A stretch of 64,000 nucleotides of DNA, taken from Manihot esculenta. Its lineage: Eukaryota > Streptophyta > Magnoliopsida > Malpighiales > Euphorbiaceae. Positions 42,229-52,800 of the stretch are shown here, piece by piece (position 1 is the first letter of the stretch; each line of letters begins with the position of its first letter). The position numbers were made by a program, and so were the translations under genes. The stretch lies in the NCBI RefSeq assembly GCF_001659605.2, contig NC_035174.2:6450389-6514388 (forward strand), in the 5' to 3' direction. The notes under the pieces are model-generated. The model was not told the origin of the DNA. It searched no databases and saw only the letters and a program-made list of their open reading frames with translations.

Positions 42229-43310
42229 TGATGACGAACTTGGGCACAAATGAGGTCCTTGTTAGAATGATTGAGTTTAGGCCTAATTAGAGTTTAGGGC
42301 GCGGTCCTATATTTTATAAAAGTTGGAGTCTAATTCAAGTAGGTCGAACTGAACCAAAATGCGTTTGAGAGAGCTCTAACTCCATATATCCATTGGCCCA
42401 CGTAGAATAACAGACTCTATAATGTCAGGAATTACGTCATAATGATGCCGCATGGAATCAAATGGTCGTCTGATGAAAAAAAAGGATAGAGTATCTTCGT
42501 ATATACGACCAACGTAAATGTAACAAAAAAATATTAGCGTTGGAGGCGGTTACACGTCACTAAAAGATAGAAGAGAAGAGAATAAAATGATATGTAAGGA
42601 AAAAATAAACCAAGCTCACCAAAATACATTCTGAGCCTGATTTCTAATTGGATCTTAGACATCAATTGGCGCCGTTTGTGGAAACGAAAGAGATTTTATC
42701 GTTACCGGAGTTCTTATCTTCATTTCACCCACTAAGATCCATATGGCCAATCATGACGAAAACCATACCGGAACACCCCAAAAGACCTGAATTCAACTCA
42801 GGAAGTTCAACAATTTTCGTTTTCTAGCCCAACCGCCCTAATAAATTAGCCACCCATGTTACTTAATCATTCACCAAGTTCAGGCAGGATCATGCCCTGA
42901 ACTACCCTATCTGACAAAGAACTGCAAAGCATGGTTCTCCAATTATAGAAAACTGCTCACTGGCTAGGTCAGATGTTACAGTAGAGAGGACTCAGTATCC
43001 CATTGAGCAGACATAGACAAAAAATTACAAAAATTAAAAGAGCAACTATTGATAGAGTTGAAAGCACGAGATAAAAGCAGTTCCTTATTACCAACCTCAT
43101 CGTCGTTTGTAAAACAGGTTAAGTAAGAAATCATACCGAAAAAGTTCATGATGCCAAACCTGGTAGCCTATGATAGGATGGGAAATCCTCGAAAACATGT
43201 TTTGAACTAAAAGACATTTATGGAGTTGTAAACTCATTCGGACGCTCTAATGTATAAGATCTTTTTCACGTTAATGGGAAACCCTAATGGGAAACCATCG
43301 GTATATTTTT
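42229..43310 (+). mobile_element. Truncated, decayed Tat retrotransposon fragment (LTR, primer site, start of gag)
   Basis: A 436-bp LTR-like segment starts TGATGACGAAC and ends at 42664. It is followed by TTGGCGCCGTTTGTGGAAAC, which matches the leader of the complete Tat element at 49746. Downstream sequence to about 43310 aligns in order with the 5' part of that element's gag (around 49765-50590), but with many stops and frame shifts. No pol and no second LTR follow. This is an old 5' fragment, ending about 1.0 kb before the MYB start codon. Confidence 0.8.
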
Positions 43311-44341
43311 AATTCAAGATGTATTAAATATAATTGACATTAAAATTTAATTAAGTTTATTAAAAATATGATTGAAAATATTCACATATAATTTTTTTTC
43401 TCACATAATTAAAAATCTGTTTGAGATTACTGTTAGGATTGTTATTAAGAAAATATTTAAGAATTATTTTTTTAATTATGATTAAGAAAATTAAAATAAC
43501 GAAACAGTTTGTTTCATTATTTTTTAAATAGCAGTTAAATTATTTTTTTTTTATCTAAAAACGCTTTGCACTCCTAATGTTGTCGTCAAAGCAAGGTCTA
43601 AGTTAATTTGTATAATTGCTCATAAAATTAATTAGTTGTATAATTAATTAAATTAGTAGTTGAGGGCACGTTATTCTCGAAGAAATTAAGCGATGCATCG
43701 CTATGAAGTCCACCACATGCAATTGATATAATAAGTTCACTAATTCTTTTTATTTTTTTCCAAAAGATCATTAATTGAAAATGCTGAAAATTATTAACCT
43801 AATCCATAACAATTAATTCCCAATTTTAAATAGCATTTATACGAAGGAATGAGATGCTGCCCATACATTCACTCTTATAATACTACCAATAATGTCTACA
43901 TACTATAAGCAACGAATAAAATATTACATTATCTAAAAAAAAAATTGCACTAATTGATGTGAAAAGCCAATTTTAGTGAAAACTATGCCAATTTTACTGA
44001 AATGCCAATTCGCCCTTTGGCATTGGAGAGGATAACAGTAAATTAGGGTTTTTATTTTTCGGTGGCATGGCACCTCCTCTTTGCAACCTAAGAGTAAATG
44101 CTCTTTGCGGTTCATTTTGACTCTGCGGAACCAAAATCGCTTTATCTCTCTTTGGTCAGCGTAATCACCTCCCCTTTTCTCTTTTCTATATATACAGAGA
44201 CAACCCAAATCCTCCCCTTGGACGCTTGTGTCTCAGTTTCTGCGGTAGAAGAAAGGAGATTTTCGAAAGTCTTTATACTTATAAATATATATATATATCA
44301 CCTACAGAAGATTCCCTTGCTCATACATAAATCTTTAGGAT
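43311..44341 (+). promoter_or_regulatory. Upstream region and 5' leader of the MYB gene
   Basis: This 1-kb AT-rich region holds a TATA box (TATATATA, 44187-44194), pyrimidine-rich sequence just upstream of it, and a likely leader from about 44220 to 44341. The sequence before the ATG (GGATATGGGG) fits a plant start. No other element is certain. Confidence 0.55.
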
Positions 44342-45603
44342 ATGGGGAGACCACCTTGCTGTGACAAAGTAGGAGTGAAGAAAGGGCCATGGACGCCTGA
44401 GGAAGATATCATCTTGGTCTCTTACATACAAGAACATGGTCCTGGGAACTGGAGATCAGTTCCTACTAATACAGGTTAGATTTTTTTTTTCTTTTTTTTT
44501 TTTTCTTTTTGTTTTCCATTTCTTTCTTGTTTGGTTTGGGGTTGGTTAATCTTTAAAACCGTGCATTTAATATTTTGCAGCTCATGTGTGTGTCACTTTT
44601 GTAGTTCTCTGAATATTGAGATGGATTTATTTCCAGACAGGGCCTGGTTTTGATTTACTGTTTCTTTGTGGGTTTTTCAGGTTTGCTTAGATGCAGCAAG
44701 AGTTGCCGACTTAGATGGACTAATTATCTCCGGCCGGGAATTAAGCGCGGTAACTTCACTGATCATGAAGAGAAGATGATTATCCATCTCCAAGCTCTTC
44801 TGGGAAATAGGTAAATTCCTCACACGGTTTCCAAATCAAGGATGATCTATCACTTAGATTTCTAAATCCCAACAGTTGTTTCTTTTGTTTATTGTTTATG
44901 GCGGACCTTGGTAGTCTAACTAGATTTTGGTATGGGTGCATGCAGATGGGCAGCCATAGCATCCTATCTTCCTCAGAGAACAGATAATGACATAAAAAAT
45001 TACTGGAACACCCATTTGAAAAAAAAGCTGAAAAAACTCCAAGATGGGCAGAATCATGGTGGATTTTCAGCTTCACAGCCAAAGGGTCAGTGGGAGAGAA
45101 GGCTCCAGACAGATATCCGTTTGGCTAAACAAGCCCTTTGTGAGGCCTTGTCCCTTGACAAATCAAGCTCTTTAACGGACTCAAAGCCCTCTACAACTAA
45201 TGTCACAAGACCACATCACGTATTTGGACCTACCTATGCGTCAAGTGCAGAAAACATTGCGAGATTGCTCGAGAACTGGAAGAAAAATTCACCAAAACAA
45301 GCTCAAACAAATTCGGATACAGCAGCCAATTCAAGTTGTAGTGAAACAACACCCGATCATGGATTTGAGCACTCACTATTCAGTTTCAACTCTTCAAACT
45401 CATCTGATGCGTCTCAGTCAGTGGATGAGAATGTCAAATTGACACCAGAAACCAGCCTCTTCCATGAAGAAAGCAAGCCCAACATTGAGAATCAAGTTCC
45501 TTTCTCGTTGCTGGAGAAATGGCTACTTGATGAAGGTTGTTCTCAGAGTCATGAAGACCTAATTAACATGTCCATAGACGATAGTTCAGTTGGTTTGTTT
45601 TGA
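44342..45603 (+). CDS. R2R3-MYB transcription factor, subgroup 1 (MYB306/MYB94/MYB96/MYB30-like)
   Basis: There are three exons: 44342-44474, 44681-44810 and 44946-45603. All introns are GT-AG and sit at the two classic R2R3-MYB positions (after TNTG, and inside GNRW). They encode 306 aa. R2 (about residues 14-64) has W17, W37 and W57. R3 (about 67-115) has F70, W89 and W108, so the DNA-binding domain is complete. The start MGRPPCCDK and the sequence [19 protein letters not shown] mark subgroup 1. The C-terminal part keeps [24 protein letters not shown] (near residue 184) and [10 protein letters not shown] (near 275), conserved in that subgroup. Relatives regulate cuticular wax and very-long-chain fatty acid genes, ABA and drought responses or cell death. 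[22 protein letters not shown] fits the MYB306/94/96 branch better than MYB60. It is a nuclear protein, and the gene looks intact. Confidence 0.93.
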
Positions 45604-45979
45604 AGAAATGGCCTTACGTGTTAGGTCTTCTGCTGGTAAACCTTGCTAATTTCTACTCTAATTATGCAGAAATTAAGAGGACACCACCTTAATTAATAAT
45701 TAGTTGAAGAACGAAAAGTGTACATTAAAAAATACTACATCTATACTTATGAATATGCTATGTTCTAGACACTATTAGTATGTAATTTCGTCCTATATAT
45801 TACCATTTTATAATTAAGCTGTATTTTAATTATCTTCTCCTTCTTCAGATAAAGAAAGATGTGTGGGGATGTTGCTCAATTCCAAAATTATGGGTTTTTG
45901 TTTCGTCAATTGCTTCTGATATGTTGCATTAATTGTCGGCAGGAAGTTAGGTTTAGCTAATTAATTTCTTGTTCATGGA
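45604..45979 (+). other. 3' flank of the MYB gene
   Basis: This is the probable 3' UTR and terminator region. It is AT-rich, with no distinct polyadenylation signal that I would commit to. Confidence 0.5.
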
Positions 45980-46722
45980 TATATGGGTGTAATTAAATGG
46001 GACAATCTTCCAATTTCAATTTTCGGAATATGCAGATTTATTTGCCAGATTTATGGCGACAATTCTCATACAGTTTTTATACTGAAGGATTTGGTTTCTA
46101 ATTATAAGCCGGACATTTTATTTTTGATGAAAATAAAAGTTTTTAATTCTCGTATGAAATTTTTTTGTAGTTTTTTAAATTTTAATAATTGCTTCTCAAT
46201 AAATAGATAAAAATTGAGAGGAGGTCTTTCGTTAATGTGGAAGAGTTATGGGTCTGTTTCTGTGGTTGGTTTTTCTTCAAATTTTATTGATTTTACTAAT
46301 TATTATGGGTTTTCGGAACCATAACGACGACGTTAATCTTAGAATCTTATTCGAGTTTTATTTCGTAGAAGTTTTCTTCTGTGGCTTTGTTCGGGAGATT
46401 TTAATGATTTATGTTCCAGAGATAAGAAAGAATGAGGAGTATTTTTGCCAAATTATCTTATGTAGGGGTTTAAACAGATACTTGATCAGTATTTTTGTCA
46501 AATTATTTTATACAGAGATTTAATTTTGAATAATTATAAATTTTTGTTAGACTTTAGAACTGATATTTTTGTTAAATGGATTCGTCGTAATACTACTCTA
46601 ACTGCTCATATTTTGACTAGAGAATCTATTAGATATAATTGTCTCTATATTTGAGATTATATTCCTCTTTGTTTGATAAAATTTTATTAATACAATAAGT
46701 AGATTTGCTTAAAAAAAAAAAA
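45980..46722 (+). mobile_element. Internally deleted LINE (L1-type) remnant with poly-A tail
   Basis: In shifting frames the sequence resembles the two ends of a plant L1 ORF2. Near 46075-46150, LKDLVSN and KPDILFLM recall the start of the endonuclease domain. Around 46220-46310 and 46400 it reads like later endonuclease segments (GGLSLMWKS, VVGFSSNFID, then NDL). Around 46550-46640, FVKWIRRNTTLTAH followed by LTRES recalls the terminal RNase H segment. Reverse transcriptase is missing, so most of ORF2 was lost. A run of 12 A at 46711-46722 is the expected LINE tail. There are many stops. I did not find convincing target duplications. It lies about 0.4 kb downstream of the MYB stop codon. Confidence 0.65.
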
Positions 46723-47840
46723 CTCATAATATATTATGATTTTTAATTTGTTTTTTTAATCTTATTATCCCATAAAATTCAATTAATTTTTTTTGGTGAA
46801 TACATAAAAATTGTTTTATATTTTTAATTTTTAAAGGCTTAATGGTAAAACTTGTTCAATAAAAGAATATTGTCATTAGCAGCTAATACGTAATAATCAT
46901 AAACTATCCATGGCAAAACAAGCTGATAATTAAACTAATAAACATGATTTTATGTTCTTATTAACTACTACGACAATTTTAATAATTAAATTTATTAAAT
47001 TAAGAAAATATTTATTTATGAATAGTTGTAGTCGCAGTTAATGTGCATAAATAGCTGAACCTACCTTCATAAAGATACTCATTTTGTAATTTTGATTTTT
47101 TTTTTTTTAAGCTCGTGGTTATTGCAGTTTTTCCTTCAGAAAAATCTACGGGTTCTCGAACGTTCTATTACTTCCGCAAGATTATCAAATTTTTATTAGT
47201 AGAAAATTAATTATTTCAAAATTTCAGAAGAAAAAAATAAAGAAAAAAATGTAAAATAAAAAAATTATGAAAGAATCCTTATACTATGCTATAAAATTTT
47301 AGATGGAGAGAAGAATATATATTCTTTAATTTGCAAAATCATATAGAGAAAAAAGAGATAATATTTATTGTTTCACTGATGAAAAACGAAAAGGAATAGC
47401 AACATAGAATTGAGAGGGTAATTGGATTCAAATTGAGTTTGAAAGGCACAAATGAAAAAGAGTTGTAGTCCTTTGTTATCAAATACAATCTACGTCTACC
47501 AATTTTCGGACAGAGCAATAACTATAATCACAGAAACCTGTTAGATGCTTGTCTGCATACATGAAAAAGTTTTCACTTCACACTGTTTGTTTCTTCTGAA
47601 AACCAAAAAGAAATTAAATCGTCGACAGGCAGCAGGAATATGAATAGGAATGAGTTTTTGCTAATTTAGTGTTGAAGAAAAAAATTTTATTCATTTAGAG
47701 TTGAAAGAAAAAATTTATTGTTTTGGGAATTGACCGGTTACATAACAATCAAACTCCATCCGGGCGTTTTTATCAGAATTTTTATTTAAAATTTTTAAAT
47801 AAGGGTGTGGCTGGCTAAAGTTTAATTTTTTTAATTATTA
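46723..47840. other. AT-rich intergenic DNA
   Basis: No coding frame or RNA gene is recognised. Homopolymer runs are frequent. Confidence 0.6.
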
Positions 47841-48050
47841 ATATATGGAAAAATTATTTTTTAATCCCTGAGATTTAACGTAATTAACACTTCTGTCCCT
47901 TTATTTTGGCGACCCAACACTTAAGTCCCTCACTTTCTCTTCCATCCAAATTCATAGTTCTTCCGTCCATTTAAACCGTTTGGTCAAAGAGTCAAAGGTG
48001 AGATGTGATAATTTTTTTCAAAAATACCCTTCTTTCAATGTGAAATTTCA
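47841..48050. mobile_element. Possible DNA-transposon terminal fragment
   Basis: The sequence TTTTTAATCCCTGAGATTTA, then ACTTCTGTCCCTTTATTTTGG and a CAAAGAGTCAAAGG segment, resembles wording common at the ends of plant DNA transposons. I find no partner end and no target duplication, so this is only a suggestion. Confidence 0.3.
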
Positions 48051-48109
48051 AAAGAAGAAGAAGAAAAACAGGAGAAGAAGAAGAAAGAAGAAGAAGAAAG
48101 AAGACGAAG
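48051..48109. repeat. Imperfect (GAA)n microsatellite
   Basis: This is a purine-only run of AAG/GAA triplets with a few interruptions. The apparent Lys/Arg-rich frame across it is a by-product. Confidence 0.9.
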
Positions 48110-49283
48110 TTGCAGAAAGGGTAGGAAGAAGAAATATATTTATATTATATTATAATAATATATTTATATTATATTAATTTAATAATATTATTTATATTAT
48201 ATTTTGTATACTAATAAATATTTTTTTATAATTTTTAATATATTAATATTTAATATATTTTATTATTAATATTTAAATAAAAATTACTGATATTATATAA
48301 TTTAGTGTTATTTTTTTAATATATTTTATTATTTTTAATATATTAATATAGTAATACTGTAATTAAATATTTAATCATATAATATATTATTTTATAATTT
48401 TAAAAATAATTATTAATTTAATTAGTATTAGGAATACTGTTTTTAATATAATATTATAATAATATTATAATTAAATAGTACCTAGGAGTACTAGTAAAGA
48501 TACTATTATACTATTCCACGTGTACAAAGTTATTAGATTATTTATAATTTATTAAAAAAATAAATTAATTAATCTAGTAACATAATATATTAATTACTTA
48601 ATTTATTTTTTTATTTTTTTAATTAATTATAAACTACAATAGCATATAATATTTAAAATTATGATATTATCCATGATATTAAATGTTATATAAAATTATT
48701 GAATTATTTATAATTTATCAAAGTAAAAATAAATAAATAAATAAATTTAATTTTAAAATAAATTAATTACTTAATTTATTTATATCTTTTTTGGATGCAT
48801 TATAAACAATTTAATAATCTCATATAATATTTAATCATAACATAATTTTATGTCATAACTTGAAATATTAATATATTTCATATATTAATATTTAATATAT
48901 TTTACTATTAATATTTAAATTAAAAATATTATTTCTATTATATAATTTTAGTGTAATAAAATTAATATTTTTCACATATACGTACGCGTAAAAGCAATCT
49001 AATAAAATATAAAATTAATTTTTATAATTTTAAATATTTATATTAATTTATTTATTTCTTTCTCTTTAATAAATTATAAATAATTCAATAATTTTGTAGA
49101 GTTGTAATGGAACGTAATATTATTTTATAATTTTAAATATTAAGATATTTAATATATTAATATTTAATATATTTTATTATTAATATTATTATACGATTAA
49201 ATGTTTTAAATATTCATATGAATTAATTTATTTTTTAATTAATTATTTAATTCAGTGAGTTTATACATGTTTAATGATAAAAT
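48110..49283. other. AT-rich intergenic DNA
   Basis: This is extreme AT content (TTAATATATTT-type words repeated throughout) up to the Tat insertion. No features are supported. Confidence 0.6.
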
Positions 49284-49288
49284 AATAT
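49284..49288. repeat. Target-site duplication of the Tat element (left)
   Basis: AATAT lies before the LTR at 49289 and is repeated at 62761-62765. Confidence 0.88.
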
Positions 49289-49745
49289 TGATGACCGCTG
49301 GATTCCTTCTTCTCGGGCCAGGGGCTTGACCACAGCCCAAAGCCCATGACGTAGAGGCCCACATACCTGATGTACATAACAAGTCTGGCTCATCCAACCC
49401 TCAAGGCCGGGCTCGACCCATTCTCTTCACTCAGGCTTAGCGTCCGGCCCCACTTTCGGCCCAACCCAGGATCCAGAATAATATTCACCAGACAGTCTGG
49501 CAGATCCGCTTGAACGTACACACGAGGGGAATCAGAGGCCGTTACGCATGGAGCAGGCGGCTGATACCCTAGTATCTCCGAATCCGCATGGCAGAGACGC
49601 GTGGCCCAATCCTAGAGAGACCTTTACACGTCACCAGCAAGCAAGACAATGTATAAAAGAGGAGCCCCCTCCTCAGAAAGCTTAAGCCTTGTTCAGTAAT
49701 ACAAAACCCTTGTAAAACCCTATTCTATTGGATCTCAGATCATCA
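49289..49745 (+). repeat. 5' LTR of the Tat element
   Basis: This 457-bp LTR runs from TGATGACCGC to AGATCATCA. A TATA box, TATAAAAG, is at 49652-49659, about 95 bp before the LTR end. The GC-rich body contrasts with the AT-rich flank. Confidence 0.95.
49652..49659 (+). promoter_or_regulatory. TATA box of the Tat 5' LTR
   Basis: TATAAAAG is followed by GAGGAGCCCCCTCCTCAG, itself a small dyad. The same box in the 3' LTR is at 62656-62663. Confidence 0.7.
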
Positions 49746-49765
49746 ATTGGCGCCGTCTGTGGGAA
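49746..49765 (+). other. Primer-binding site of the Tat element
   Basis: ATTGGCGCCGTCTGTGGGAA directly follows the LTR. The same leader occurs in the outer Tat-like element (14706-14724) and, altered, in the old fragment at 42665. I have not assigned the tRNA. Confidence 0.75.
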
Positions 49766-49823
49766 ACGAAGGAGATCTTTTCATCACCGGAGTTTTCACT
49801 TTCAAAATCCACTGAGATCCACG

Positions 49824-52800
49824 ATGGCAAACCACCAAGAAAGTAACCCTAATATTCCAAATGACCTGATCTCTGCCCAAGAGGGGCAGCAGTTCTCCTT
49901 TTCTAGCCCTACAACGTTGAATAACCAAACACCTATTTCTCTTAATCCCTCGCCAAGCTTGGCAGGGAATACTCCCACCATGACCCTGTCTAACCAAGAC
50001 ATTCAAACCATGGCCCTCCAGCTACAAACCACTGCTCACTGGTTGGGACAGATAATGCAACAAAGGGGACTTAGCACCCCAGTAAACGCACTCCCAGTAG
50101 TGGAGGAACCCAGAACCGATGAACCCCAACCTACCTCTGCCCGCCTCCAAACTAACAACCACGATGCCGGAGAAGAGGAAGAACCGGAGGCCCGAATCCA
50201 TGGGAGAAGGGCAAGAGAGTTGATAGAAAATGAAGAGGTGAACGACTATTCTGCTGAAACAACCAGGGAAACGGGAACTGAAACAGAGGAGGAAGAATGT
50301 AGTTTGGGCAAAAGATCCAACCCGGAAGACGAGAAAATGAACCAAAAGCTGAAAAGGTTGAAGGAGCAGCTCCTAGCCGAGTTAGGTAAGAAAGATCAGA
50401 GTCAAACCTCCTTGCCTACTTCTTCTCCCTTCTCAAAGTTAATGCAGCAGGAGACCGTTCCCAAAAAGTTTATGATGCCGCCGATGGCGGCCTATAATGG
50501 AGCTGGTAACCCGAGAGAGCATGTCATGAACTATAAGACCTTCATGGAGTTGCAAACTCTGTCAGATGCTCTGATGTGCAAGGTGTTCCCAACAACGCTC
50601 TCGGGACCAGCGAGGGCATGGTTCAACAGCCTGGAGGCCGGAAGCATTAAAAGTTTCGGAGATCTTGCCACCCGCTTCATTAGCCGGTTCGTAGCCGGGG
50701 TGCCAGCAGATAGGAAGACGAGCTATCTGGAAACAGTGAGACAAAAAGCTGGTGAATCCCTCAGAGAGTATGTCGCCCGTTTCAATACGGAGGCCCTACA
50801 GATTCCCGAGCTTGACGAAGGAAGGGCGGTAGAGGCCATGCAAAAGGGAACAACCTCTGCCGAGTTCTTTGGTTCTCTGAGCAGGAAACCTCCGACCTCA
50901 CTGGCCGAGTTAATGAAGAGGGCGGAAAAGTATATAAGGCAGGATGACGCCTTAGTAACGAGTAGATTTGCCAAAGGGGTGGCAGGAAAAGAGAAAGCCC
51001 CGGAGGAGGGGAGGCCGGAGAAACACGAGAAGAAGCATGGAAAGAGGCCTGAGCCATACAAGCAGGCCTGGGAAAGAAGGGATCAAAGGCCTCCCCCTCC
51101 TCCCAGGGCTCATGAACCAAGAGTGCTCCCTCCTTGGGTCCTAGAGAAACCGACTCCATTAAATGCGTCCAGAGCCGAGGTGCTCATGGCTGTCCAGGAT
51201 AAGGAGTTTCTCCAGTGGCCCAAACCTTTGAAGTCAGAAGCAGATCAGAGGAATCCTGACAAGTATTGTCAGTACCACCGGACGCATGGCCACGATACAA
51301 ATAACTGTTTTCAGTTAATCGCGGAAATTGAAAGATTGATAAAAAGGGGGCATCTCAAAAATTTTGTGAAGAAACCGGAGGGGCAGAGGCCTCAACCCGG
51401 TCCGGCAGCCCAGATGCCCAGGAGAACTGGAGCTGGACCAGTGAATGATGGGTCCAGTGGGACTATTAATATGATTGTTGGAGGAACTGGAGGACGGATG
51501 AACCGTCGAGGAAAGAAGAGAAACCGGGAAGGGGAGACCAGCAATGGCGAGGTTATGCAGATCGTTGAACACTCTCCCATGACCATCGCTTTCTCTTCGG
51601 AGGATGCACAGGGCATTCAGATGCCCCATGATGACGCGCTTGTCATTGAAGCAGTCATTCATAATTTTCGGGTGAAGAAGGTTCTGGTGGATGATGGGAG
51701 TAAGGTCAATTTATTGCCATATCGGGTTTTTCAGCAGATGGGAATCCCAGAGGAACAGCTGGTTCGGGACCAGTCACCCATCAAAGGGATCGGAGGAGCA
51801 CCGGTACTTGTAGAAGGGAAGGTGAAGCTGGCCCTTACCTTAGGAGAAGCACCCAGAGCTCGCACCCATCATGAGGTGTTTTTGGTGGTTAAACTCCCAC
51901 TGAGCTACAATGCGATTTTGGGGAGGCCGGCGTTGTTCAACTTTGAAGCTGTCACTAGCATCAGGTATCTGGCACTCAAGTTCCCAACGGAAGAAGGAGT
52001 GGGAATGGTCCGGGGCAGCCAGGAAGAAGCAAGGGCAGTATACTTGGCCACAGTGACGGAACCAAACTCAACCGGAGAAGCGCTTGATTCGGAAGTTTTG
52101 GAGGTCAGGGATGAGACAAAGGAAGCCCGGACAAAGCCCGTTGGAGAGCTGGAGACCTTCTCCCTATCAGAAGAAGAAGCGAGTAAGGTCTTCAATCTCA
52201 ATGCCGGCCTCACCAAAGAACAAAAAGGTGAAGCCATGGCCCTGATCCGAAGTCACTCGCCGACCTTCGCATGGAAGCCCTCAGACATGCCAGGAATTGA
52301 CCCCAAAGTGATGACACACCGATTGAATGTCCTCCCCGAGGCCAGACCAGTAAAGCAAAAGAAGAGAGTAGTGGGAAGAGAGAAGCAGCAGGCTATCCAG
52401 GAAGAAGTGCAAAAGCTAGAAGAGGCAGGCTTTATTAGGGAGGTTATGTACCCACAGTGGTTAGCAAATCCTGTGTTAGTCAAAAAAGCCAATGGCAAAT
52501 ACAGGATGTGTATAGATTTTACCGACCTGAATAAGGCCTGCCCTAAAGATTGTTACCCCCTCCCCGATATTAATAAGATGGTCGACTCAACGGCCGGTTT
52601 TGATTATATGTCTTCTTTGGATGCTATGTCTGGTTACCACCAAATCCCAATGGAAAAGACGGATGAGGAGAAGACCTCATTTATAACTGAAGACGGGACT
52701 TACTGCTACAGAGCTATGCCCTTCGGATTAAGAAACGCCGGGGCAACTTACCAACGATTAATGAATAAAATCTTTAAGAACCAGATTGGCAGGAATGTAG

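Noticed and set aside
43933..44208. 91-codon minus-strand frame upstream of the MYB gene
   Set aside because: It overlaps the MYB TATA box and has no similarity or coding features.
44342..45603. Naming the MYB gene MYB60
   Set aside because: MYB60 proteins share the N-terminus, but the R3 sequence ([18 protein letters not shown]) and the [12 protein letters not shown] segment fit the MYB306/94/96/30 branch better. The symbol is left blank.
49728..49823. In-frame extension of Tat gag-pol to an ATG at 49728
   Set aside because: This ATG lies within the 5' LTR and upstream of the primer site. The first ATG after the leader, at 49824, is the plausible start.
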